NCBI GenBank assembly: GCA_020833005.1 | Contig: JAJHRD010000004.1 | Location: 39,963-103,962, forward strand | Length of the DNA stretch: 64,000 nucleotides | From: Candidatus Methanomethylicota archaeon | GTDB taxonomy: Archaea; Thermoproteota; Methanomethylicia; Culexarchaeales; Culexarchaeaceae | Direction: 5' to 3' | In this document: positions 56,826-64,000 of the stretch, one piece after another | How positions within the stretch are numbered: the stretch's first letter is position 1 | Layout of the letters: the number at the start of each line of letters is the position of its first letter | Notes under the pieces: generated by a model | The model's database searches: none | Told to the model about the DNA's origin: nothing | What the model saw: only the letters and a program-made list of their open reading frames with translations | Translations under genes and position numbers: made by a program

Positions 56826-57317
56826 TCACCCCCTCAACCTTATTGCCATTAAGGGTGCCCCAACCTTAACGTCGCCCCCCTCAAATGTTAGAATTCTCTC
56901 CACAACTCCATCCACAGGGGATTTCACTTCAACCTCCATCTTCATAGATTCAATCTTCAATAGAGTTTCACCCCTAACAACCTTAGCACCCTCAGAAACA
57001 AGTAGTTTAATTATTCTACCTCCAACACTGGATTTAACTATGAATAAATCCTTAGGGGTTTCCTCAATCACCCTAGAAGCCTCATAACCAATAACATTCA
57101 ACTCCACTTCAAATCCATGAAACTTTGCAACATAACCTTTATCTGAAAATTTAAACCTCATAACGTCACCATCCAAAGAAACATCCCTAAACACATACTC
57201 CTCAAAACCAGAACTCAACTTAACTTCATCAACACCCCTCAAACCAGCATTCGAAAGGTATCTATGTAAAGCTAAAACTGCAGCCACAAACCCCCTAGCA
57301 TTAGAAGACATAATCAT
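56826..57317 (-). CDS. Biotin carrier protein (biotin/lipoyl attachment domain)
   Basis: A 163-residue protein. C-terminal 70 residues are the biotinyl domain with the biotin-accepting lysine in KIESMKMEVEVKSPVDG. The N-terminal 90 residues form the spacer domain that in PycB-type proteins links the carboxyltransferase and biotin domain. Works with the downstream carboxyltransferase (4-base gap). Divergent from the PxpBC gene across 60 bases. Ala/Pro-rich linker typical of gamma-subunits is absent. Confidence 0.88.
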   Translation of the reverse strand: MIMSSNARGFVAAVLALHRYLSNAGLRGVDEVKLSSGFEEYVFRDVSLDGDVMRFKFSDKGYVAKFHGFEVELNVIGYEASRVIEETPKDLFIVKSSVGGRIIKLLVSEGAKVVRGETLLKIESMKMEVEVKSPVDGVVERILTFEGGDVKVGAPLMAIRLRG

Positions 57318-57376
57318 TCACATAACCTTTAAAGAGAATAAACTGATATATAATTTTTGAAAGGTGCATATGTGAA

Positions 57377-59128
57377 ATGACGATGAGGGGGGAATTGGAA
57401 GTTCAAATAATGGGTGAAGAGGGGCTGATGATAGATTTTGGAAACAAATTGAGTAGAGAAGTTAATATCATGGTTAAGATTGTTAGCGAGAAGCTTGAGG
57501 GGTTAAGAAGCCTTGGTATCAAGGAAGTTATACCAGCATACACAACCATACTGGCAATACTGGATCCACTGAAAACTGATAGGGATAGGCTAATAGATGA
57601 AGTAATGAGGATAGTGAGAAGTATAAAACCTGAGGATTTGAAGGAAGAGGTTAATAGGGTTATTGAAGTCCCAACAGTATACGATCCACAATATGGATTA
57701 GATCTTGAAGACATATCCAAGTTGACGAAGCTAAGCATAGAGGAGATAATTAATCTGCATTCAAGTCAGGTTTATAGGGTTTACATGGTTGGATTCATAC
57801 CTGGATTCCCATATATGGGGGAAGTCCCTGAGAAGATAGCAGTCCCAAGACTTGAAAATCCAAGGATAAAGGTTCCAGCAGGATCTGTGGGGATAGCTGG
57901 AGTGCAAACTGGAATATACCCATTTGAAAGCCCTGGGGGATGGAGAATTATAGGGAGAACCCCCCTGAGACTATTTAATCCCAATAAGGACCCCCCAACA
58001 CTATTCAAGATTGGGGATTACGTTAAATTCAAACCGATAAGTAGAGAAGCCTATGAGAAGATGCTGGAAGCGGAATGGACTGATGTGGGGAAGTTGAAGA
58101 TAGAGGGGGAACCCATACTTAGAATTGAAGCAGCTGGACCTGGAGTATCCATACAGGATTTGGGGAGGGAGGGATATAGGAAGTATGGGGTTCCAGTGTC
58201 AGGAGCATTAGATAAGGAATCATTCATAATTGCAAACATGATAATTGGAAATGAAATCAATGATGCATGTATAGAGATATTTCAGAGTAGCTTTGAAGCT
58301 ACAGCTTTACAAGACATTATAATATCGATTTGTGGAGCTAAAGTGAATGGGGAAATAGATGGGGAGCCCCTAGAGAATTGCAAAGCAATACCAGTTAGGA
58401 GGGGGTGCAAAATCACAATTAATGGATTAAGGGGTGGAATGGTGGCATACATGGCGATTGCTGGAGGGATAAATGAGCCAATAATACTTGGAAGCAGATC
58501 ACACTACACCACAGCTGGAATTGGTAGGATTTTAAGTGAAAACTCCATAATAACAACTGCAAAGAATAAATTCAACGAGTTGATAGATGTATGCCCATCC
58601 ATGAATATTGATTGGAATAGGGAGGTTAAAGATGAATTTAGGGTGATAATTGGACCACACACAAAACACTTCACAGAAGAAATGATAAATGAATTTTTAA
58701 GCATGAAATTCACGGTAACGAGCAATTTGAATAGGATGGGATATAGGTTGGAGAGGGAGGAAGGAGCTAAACTTAGGGGTGTAGGGAGACTTCTAAGCTG
58801 TGGAACAATACCAGGAGCAATACAAGTTCCAGGGGATGGAAATCCAATAGTTTTAATGGCCGATGCACAAACCACTGGTGGATACGCCATAATTGGGAAA
58901 ATAATTTCACCAGACCTATATGTATTCTCACAAGTTGAACCTGGGAGGAAAGTGAAGTTCAAACAAGTTAGCTTAAGTGAAGCATTGAAGATATTAAATG
59001 AAAAAGTTAAGATGTATGATGATTTGAGGAGGGAGATTCAAGAGAAGGTGCGGGAATTTGGAGGGAAATATAAGCATTGGACTGTGAAGTTCCAGGGAAA
59101 AATATATGATTGTTGGGTTAGGATGTAA
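57377..59128 (+). CDS. 5-oxoprolinase subunits B and C fused (PxpB-PxpC, KipI-KipA)
   Basis: A 583-residue fusion. Residues about 5-225 are the KipI/AHS1 domain (IPAYTTILAILDPL, VYMVGFIPGFPYMGEVP, VPAGSVGIAGVQTGIYP, GGWRIIGRTPL). Residues about 245-560 are the KipA/AHS2 carboxyltransferase-like domain (IEAAGPGVSIQDLGREGYRK, GVPVSGALDKESF, CGTIPGAIQVPGDGNPIVL). With PxpA these hydrolyse 5-oxoproline to glutamate with ATP; PxpA is not in the window. The fusion order is common in archaea and some bacteria. The start is ATG at 57377. Confidence 0.9.
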   Translation: MTMRGELEVQIMGEEGLMIDFGNKLSREVNIMVKIVSEKLEGLRSLGIKEVIPAYTTILAILDPLKTDRDRLIDEVMRIVRSIKPEDLKEEVNRVIEVPTVYDPQYGLDLEDISKLTKLSIEEIINLHSSQVYRVYMVGFIPGFPYMGEVPEKIAVPRLENPRIKVPAGSVGIAGVQTGIYPFESPGGWRIIGRTPLRLFNPNKDPPTLFKIGDYVKFKPISREAYEKMLEAEWTDVGKLKIEGEPILRIEAAGPGVSIQDLGREGYRKYGVPVSGALDKESFIIANMIIGNEINDACIEIFQSSFEATALQDIIISICGAKVNGEIDGEPLENCKAIPVRRGCKITINGLRGGMVAYMAIAGGINEPIILGSRSHYTTAGIGRILSENSIITTAKNKFNELIDVCPSMNIDWNREVKDEFRVIIGPHTKHFTEEMINEFLSMKFTVTSNLNRMGYRLEREEGAKLRGVGRLLSCGTIPGAIQVPGDGNPIVLMADAQTTGGYAIIGKIISPDLYVFSQVEPGRKVKFKQVSLSEALKILNEKVKMYDDLRREIQEKVREFGGKYKHWTVKFQGKIYDCWVRM

Positions 59129-59154
59129 CGCCCTCCCCTCCATTTAGCATAAAC

Positions 59155-60423
59155 TCACTTCTTACTTCTCAAATTCATCAATATCTCCTTAGCCTTATCA
59201 ATTCTTATCGTTTGAAGCCTAACCATTTCAGAAGCCACCTTATCTATTTCATCACCCACAGCTCCAGCCATTATGGCTATATTCCTAGCGTGAAGCTTCA
59301 TGTGACCACGCTGAATACCCTCAGATGCAAGAGCCCTTAAAGCTGCAAAGTTTTGTGCAAGACCAACAGCACCCATAACTTCAGCAAGCTCAGATGCAGA
59401 TTTAACGCCCAAAATCTTTAAGGATATCTTTGCCAATGGATTGCTCCTAGTGGCTCCACCCACTATCCCAACAGCCATGGGCATTTCCAACCATCCAACC
59501 AGATCTCCATTCTCATCCATCTCCCAAACTGATAATGGCTTATATGTGCCACTCCTACAAGCATATGCATGCGCCCCAGCTTCCAAAGCTCTAGTATCAT
59601 TACCAGTTGCCAGGGCCACAGCCACTATACCATTCATAATACCCTTATTATGTGTTGCAGCTCTATATGGATCTGAAGCTGCAAATTGATATGCATAAAC
59701 TATCCCTTCAACCAGCTCCTCACCAATAACATCCTTTGGAACTTTGCAGTAAGCTCTAACTAGATGTCTATCAGCCAGATTGGAGATTATCCTCAAATAC
59801 ACTTTGCCACCAGTAATCTTTTCAATATATGGAGCTACAGCTTCAGCCATAGTGTTAACGGCATTAGCTCCCATAGCATCCCTAACATCCACCAACAAAT
59901 GCACGATGACCATGGGGCCAACTGGGGACTGTATAATTCTAACCTCCAAATCCTTTGCACCACCACCAAGACTCACCAAAACTGGATCCTTCTCATTAGC
60001 TATTCTTAGAATTTCATCTTTATGGGATAGTATTTGGAACATAGCTTTATGTGGGGATACCACATTAACCAATTGAACCTGACCAATCATTATTGGCTGA
60101 GTACTACTCGTAAATATCCCGCCACCTTCACGTATAATCCTAGCAGCATTACTTGCAGCTGCAACCACAGATGGCTCTTCAATGACCATGGGTATAATGT
60201 AATCCCTACCATTAATCAAGAAGTTTACTGCAATACCAAAGGGTAGCTCGAAGGTTCCAATAACATTTTCAATCATCTTATCAGCCAAATCCACAGACAA
60301 CCTACCACACTTAGAGATCAAAGCAACCTCATCATCAGTTAAACCAGCAAAATCCTTAACAAACTTCAGCCTCTCACCAATGGACATCTTATAGAAACCA
60401 GAAACCCTTGAGCTTCTAGACAA
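59155..60423 (-). CDS. mvaA: Class II 3-hydroxy-3-methylglutaryl-CoA reductase
   Basis: A 422-residue enzyme that reduces HMG-CoA to mevalonate for archaeal lipid synthesis (or the reverse in degradation). The sequence is of the Pseudomonas mevalonii-type class II: IENVIGTFELPFGIAVNF, catalytic Glu in VIEEPSVVAAASN, VDVRDAMGANAVNTM with catalytic Asp, Lys in ATHNKGIMNG and the His in GIQRGHMKLHA. Most archaea use class I HMG-CoA reductase, so this points to replacement by transfer at some time. Monocistronic, convergent with PxpBC (26 bases between stops). Confidence 0.95.
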   Translation of the reverse strand: MSRSSRVSGFYKMSIGERLKFVKDFAGLTDDEVALISKCGRLSVDLADKMIENVIGTFELPFGIAVNFLINGRDYIIPMVIEEPSVVAAASNAARIIREGGGIFTSSTQPIMIGQVQLVNVVSPHKAMFQILSHKDEILRIANEKDPVLVSLGGGAKDLEVRIIQSPVGPMVIVHLLVDVRDAMGANAVNTMAEAVAPYIEKITGGKVYLRIISNLADRHLVRAYCKVPKDVIGEELVEGIVYAYQFAASDPYRAATHNKGIMNGIVAVALATGNDTRALEAGAHAYACRSGTYKPLSVWEMDENGDLVGWLEMPMAVGIVGGATRSNPLAKISLKILGVKSASELAEVMGAVGLAQNFAALRALASEGIQRGHMKLHARNIAIMAGAVGDEIDKVASEMVRLQTIRIDKAKEILMNLRSKK

Positions 60424-60533
60424 AACCCAACACCCAATAGAAGGTATGAGGGATCATAACATTAAAAGTTTCCCATAGAGGAATAACGTTAAATAATGTA
60501 AGGCAATAATATATGGGTTTGAGGGTTAGGTGT

Positions 60534-61310
60534 ATGGAGATAGCTGTATGCATAAAACAAGCATTAGATATATCTCTGCTCAAAGTTGATGTAGATCCAA
60601 AAACCTTTGAATCGTTAATACGTGTAACGCCGATGAAGATGAGTGATATAGATAGGAATGCATTGGAGGAAGCATTAAGGATAAGGGAGAAGCATGGTGG
60701 AAGGGTGACTGCAATAAGTGTTGGAGGGGATAAGGCTAAGGAGGTTTTAAGGGAAGCATTAGCCATGGGTGCAGATGACGCCATACACGTATTAAATGAT
60801 GTCGGCGAAATCGATGAACATGTGATTTCAGAAGCATTAGCTGAAACTTTGAAGATGAAGGGGCCATTCCAAATAATACTTTGCGGTGAAATGTCCATAG
60901 ACAAACATACAGCACAAGTGGGTGTTAGGGTTGCTGAGAAACTCGGGATACCATGCATAACGTATGCTAGAAGTATAAGTATAGAGGGAGGGGAAGTTGT
61001 AGCTGAAAGGGATTTGGAAGATAGAATTGAGGTTGTTAAAGCTAAAATGCCAACACTAATAACTGTGACTAGGGAGATAAATACGCCCAGACTACCACAA
61101 TTAATAGCCATACTTAGAGCTGCAAAGAAGCCTATAGAAACATTAAATCTAAGCCAATTAAAAGTGGACCTTAAACCAAAACTTAAAATCTTAAGCGCTA
61201 GGGGGGTTGAAGTTAAGAGGAAGGGGGTGGTGATAAAGGATCTACCAGTGGATAAGGCTGTAGACGAACTACTCAACAATCTAATTAGGGAGGGGGTTAT
61301 AAAGAGGTGA
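60534..61310 (+). CDS. etfB: Electron transfer flavoprotein, beta subunit
   Basis: About 258 residues. Typical beginning MEIAVCIKQALDIS, then VTAISVGGDKAKEVLREALAMGADDAI, LCGEMSIDKHTAQVGVRVAEKLG and the end-domain PTLITVTREINTPRLPQL. Binds AMP or a second FAD; those with FAD here can bifurcate. An ATG at 60513 is in frame, but 60534 gives the family N-terminus. Overlaps etfA by 4 bases. Confidence 0.92.
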   Translation: MEIAVCIKQALDISLLKVDVDPKTFESLIRVTPMKMSDIDRNALEEALRIREKHGGRVTAISVGGDKAKEVLREALAMGADDAIHVLNDVGEIDEHVISEALAETLKMKGPFQIILCGEMSIDKHTAQVGVRVAEKLGIPCITYARSISIEGGEVVAERDLEDRIEVVKAKMPTLITVTREINTPRLPQLIAILRAAKKPIETLNLSQLKVDLKPKLKILSARGVEVKRKGVVIKDLPVDKAVDELLNNLIREGVIKR

Positions 61311-62242
61311 AAAACATGCATGCAACAATATTCTCAGAGAACCCTGAAGCATTAATAGAAATATCCGCAAAACTAAGGGAAGCCCTACCAATCGACCTGA
61401 AAATAGATGGAATAACGAAGGTTGAAGTGGAGAATCCAGGAGATTACGGTATCGACAAACTACACATAATGAAGGATTTGAAGAGTATATATGAGGCTGA
61501 GGCAATTATAGAGAAGGTTGCCAAGGAATTCGATTCAAAACTGATAATACTCGAATCAAATAAAAATAACAAGGAGATGGCTGCTAGAATAGCTTCAAAA
61601 CTAAATGCGGGGTACATAGCCGACTGCATAGATTTAAAGTTGGATGCCGATGGAAATATAATTGCTAGCAGAATGACCTACGCATTTAAAGCCATTGAAA
61701 CCATAAAGTCAACGTCCAAGGTTACTGTTATGACCATGCCTAGAAGATTTGTAAAGCCTGAAGCCAAATGGAAGGTAAAGTGTGAAATAGTCTATGAGGT
61801 TGCACCAAAAATTGAAGCTAAGACTACAATAATTGATGTGAAGAAGAAGGAGCTGGGTGCAGTCCCACTGGAAACCGCTGAGATCATAGTGTCTTGTGGT
61901 AGAGGGTTTAAGAGGAAGGAGGATATCAAACTGGCTGAGGAATTGGCAAACCTGCTTGGTGGAATTGTAGCGTGCAGTAGACCATTAGCGGCAGACTTAA
62001 AATGGTTTAATGAGTGGGTTGGACTCTCAGGACATAAAGTCAGCCCAAGACTATATTTCGCAATTGGAATTTCGGGTGCAATGCAACATCTAGCTGGAAT
62101 ACAAGGGGCAAAAATAGTTGTTGCAGTAAATAAGGATGCAGAAGCTCCAATGATAAAATCCGCTGATTATGGTGTGGTCGCAGACCTCTACGAATTCATA
62201 CCAAAACTCATAGAGAAACTTAAAGCTACTAGTGTAAAGTAA
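61307..62242 (+). CDS. etfA: Electron transfer flavoprotein, alpha subunit
   Basis: A 311-residue partner of EtfB. C-terminal FAD-binding domain includes EIIVSCGRGFKRKEDI, CSRPLAADLKWFNEWVGLSGHKVSPRLY (conserved R-x-x-x-D and G-x-x-G-x-x-V) and GISGAMQHLAGIQGAKIVVAVNKDAEAP. The start is GTG at 61307 overlapping the etfB stop; ATG at 61316 is possible. No ETF-quinone oxidoreductase or acyl-CoA dehydrogenase is adjacent within the window, but an HdrA-like gene follows, so electrons may pass to an Hdr-type complex. Confidence 0.93.
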   Translation: MKNMHATIFSENPEALIEISAKLREALPIDLKIDGITKVEVENPGDYGIDKLHIMKDLKSIYEAEAIIEKVAKEFDSKLIILESNKNNKEMAARIASKLNAGYIADCIDLKLDADGNIIASRMTYAFKAIETIKSTSKVTVMTMPRRFVKPEAKWKVKCEIVYEVAPKIEAKTTIIDVKKKELGAVPLETAEIIVSCGRGFKRKEDIKLAEELANLLGGIVACSRPLAADLKWFNEWVGLSGHKVSPRLYFAIGISGAMQHLAGIQGAKIVVAVNKDAEAPMIKSADYGVVADLYEFIPKLIEKLKATSVK

Positions 62243-62298
62243 AATTCAAACCTTATTTTTAAATATCCAATGAAATACTGTATTCGTGGTTGAGTGGA

Positions 62299-64000
62299 AT
62301 GGTTAAAGTTGGAGTCTACGTATGCCACTGCGGTAAGAATATTGCCGGAGTAATCGATGTCAAGAGGGTTGTGGATGAAGTTGGGAAGTTAAATGAAGTT
62401 TCAGTGGCTAAAGATTACATGTTCATGTGCTCTAAGACGGGTCAACAATTAATAATTGATGATATAAAGGCTGGGAGGGTGGATAGGGTTGTTGTGGCGG
62501 CATGCTCGCCGACAATGCATGAAGAAACGTTCATGAGGGCATTGGAGGAAGCGGGACTTAACAGATTCATGTTTGAAATGGCAAACATTAGGGAGCAATG
62601 CTCATGGGTTCACTACAACGATCCAGAAGCTGCAACTGAGAAGGCAATAGACATAGTTAAGGCGGCTGTGAAGAGGGTTTCAAAGTATGAGCCATTTGAA
62701 AGGGGGAAACTACCCGTAGTTAAGAGGGCTTTAGTTATAGGTGGGGGGATAGCTGGAATTAGAGCTGCACTGGACATAGCCGATGCAGGTATAGAAGTAT
62801 ACTTGGTGGAGAAGTCTCCATCCATAGGGGGTAAGATGGCGCAATTGGATAAAACATTCCCCACACTGGACTGCTCACTATGCATACTCACACCACTAAT
62901 GAATGAAGTTTCAAAGCATAGAAACATAAAATTACTAACAAACTCGGAGGTTGTGGATGTTTGGGGGCGGGTTGGATCATTCCAAGTGAAAATCAAGAGA
63001 AGGGCAAGATACGTTGACATTGACAAATGCGTTGCATGTGGAACGTGTAGTGAGAAGTGCCCAGTGAGTGGAATACCAGATGAGTACAATTGTGGTTTGA
63101 GTGGTAGGAGGGCGATATATAAGCCATACCCTCAAGCCATACCAAATGCATACATAATAGATCCGAATCATTGCTTAAAGATAACTAGGGGGATATGTGG
63201 AGTGTGTGAGAGAGTCTGCCCAGCTAAAGCCATAAACTTCAACGATAAAGATGTGGAAATGGAAGTGGAAGTTGGAGCAATAATTATTGCAACTGGATAT
63301 GAACTTATGAATCCAAAGGAGCTGGTGGAGTATGGTTATGGGAAGTTTAGGGATGTTGTAACTGGATTGGAATTCGAGAGGATATATTCGGCGGAGGGGC
63401 CGACCAAGGGGAAGATAGTTAAGTTGAGTGATGGTAAAGAGCCCAGGGAAGTAGCAATAGTATTATGTGCAGGATCTAGAGATGAGAGGCATCTACCATA
63501 CTGTTGTAATGTGGGATGTATGGCTGGATTGAAACATGCATACTACATTGCATCATCAAACCCTGAAATAAAGACATACATATTCTACACTGACATAAGA
63601 ACATATGGTAAGGGGTATGAGGAATTCTACAGGAGAATTAGGGAATTGGGCAATGTACACTTCATTAGGGGGAAGCCTATGGAAGTTAGATTTGAAAATG
63701 GAAAGTTGACATTCGAAGTTTTCAACATGAATTTGAATGAATTATATAAGTTTAGGGTTGACATGATTATACTTGAAACTGGACTCATACCAAACCCATC
63801 CTCCATAGACCTTGCATCTAAACTTAAGATTCCAAGAGGTGTTGATGGATTCCTCTTAGAGGCACATCCAAAACTGAGACCTGTAAGTGCACCATCACGT
63901 GGAATATACATATGTGGATGTGCACAGGGATTGAAGGATATACCATCAAGTATAGCTCAAGCATCCGCAGCAGCTGCCGAAGCAATAAAATTGCTAATTA
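62299..64000 (+). CDS. hdrA: Second HdrA-like protein, C-terminus beyond window edge
   Basis: Open to the right edge (567 residues seen). Opens VKVGVYVCHCGKNIAGVID, with the HdrA FAD/NAD motifs GGGIAGIRAALDIADAG and SIGGKMAQLDKTFPTLDC, then [4Fe-4S] motifs CVACGTCSEKC and CGVCERVC and CAGSRDERHLPYCCNVGC. It clearly differs from the HdrA at 48223-50613 (about half the residues match by eye). The C-terminal ferredoxin or other fusion cannot be seen. ATG at 62299 is favoured; TTG 62290 is in frame. TATA-like TTTTTAAAT at 62255-62265. Position right after etfB-etfA (56 bases) suggests an Etf-Hdr electron-transfer complex. Confidence 0.9.
   Translation, partial: MVKVGVYVCHCGKNIAGVIDVKRVVDEVGKLNEVSVAKDYMFMCSKTGQQLIIDDIKAGRVDRVVVAACSPTMHEETFMRALEEAGLNRFMFEMANIREQCSWVHYNDPEAATEKAIDIVKAAVKRVSKYEPFERGKLPVVKRALVIGGGIAGIRAALDIADAGIEVYLVEKSPSIGGKMAQLDKTFPTLDCSLCILTPLMNEVSKHRNIKLLTNSEVVDVWGRVGSFQVKIKRRARYVDIDKCVACGTCSEKCPVSGIPDEYNCGLSGRRAIYKPYPQAIPNAYIIDPNHCLKITRGICGVCERVCPAKAINFNDKDVEMEVEVGAIIIATGYELMNPKELVEYGYGKFRDVVTGLEFERIYSAEGPTKGKIVKLSDGKEPREVAIVLCAGSRDERHLPYCCNVGCMAGLKHAYYIASSNPEIKTYIFYTDIRTYGKGYEEFYRRIRELGNVHFIRGKPMEVRFENGKLTFEVFNMNLNELYKFRVDMIILETGLIPNPSSIDLASKLKIPRGVDGFLLEAHPKLRPVSAPSRGIYICGCAQGLKDIPSSIAQASAAAAEAIKLLI

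Overview
The window is a dense, A+T-rich archaeal segment from a probable thermophile of the TACK group (Thermoproteota and relatives). The evidence is a crenarchaeal-type single-stranded DNA-binding protein (26604-27044), a PaREP1-family gene (35193-35690), Hjc Holliday-junction resolvase, archaemetzincin, stand-alone lipoate-ligase domain LplB, archaeal type II methionine aminopeptidase and deoxyhypusine synthase. Promoters are archaeal TATA boxes about 25 bases ahead of leaderless starts or GGTG-type ribosome sites, and TTG/GTG starts are common. I cannot name the species. I saw no rRNA, tRNA, CRISPR array or insertion sequence.

Layout. 1-8.4 kb: transport and housekeeping genes (truncated solute-binding protein, cation/proton antiporter, HtrA protease, alcohol dehydrogenase, amidohydrolase, racemase, archaemetzincin, pyrophosphatase, Hjc). 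8.4-17.4 kb: a serine hydrolase, an Lrp regulator divergent from rubrerythrin and superoxide dismutase, methionine aminopeptidase, a ferritin-like protein, a deoxyhypusine synthase relative, NadA-NadC and an aminotransferase. 17.4-31.2 kb: Thi4, a secreted protein, DUF4438, nitroreductase, galactokinase, flavin reductase, several amidohydrolases and peptidases, SSB, a SPASM radical SAM protein and DUF711. 31.3-36.5 kb: a lipoyl-assembly pair (radical SAM plus LplB), OsmC, an S9-type hydrolase, and a duplicated secreted protein flanking PaREP1.

36.7-50.6 kb is the most remarkable part: about 14 kb of same-strand redox genes, probably two adjacent operons. The upstream one is HdrA (fused to an MvhD-like domain that has lost most of its cysteines), HdrC, an HdrB-like CCG protein, a fumarate-reductase-type iron-sulfur subunit and its flavoprotein. 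The downstream one begins with its own promoter and encodes a lipoyl carrier of the GcvH/LbpA type, a four-cluster ferredoxin, a cysteine-free HdrC-tail-like protein, a canonical HdrB, and a membrane-bound group 4 [NiFe] hydrogenase (small subunit, one antiporter-like proton channel, large subunit, NuoH-like subunit, ferredoxin, two small membrane proteins). No other glycine-cleavage gene is present, so the lipoyl protein probably works with the Hdr modules. The lipoyl-assembly pair 4 kb away may modify it. My inference is a system linking H2/H+ , ferredoxin, a disulfide or lipoyl-bound substrate, and fumarate.

50.7-64 kb: a HAD phosphatase, DUF917, a four-gene uncharacterised membrane operon including DUF6754, a carboxyltransferase/biotin-carrier pair, a fused PxpB-PxpC 5-oxoprolinase, a class II HMG-CoA reductase, and an EtfB-EtfA-HdrA string that runs off the right edge.
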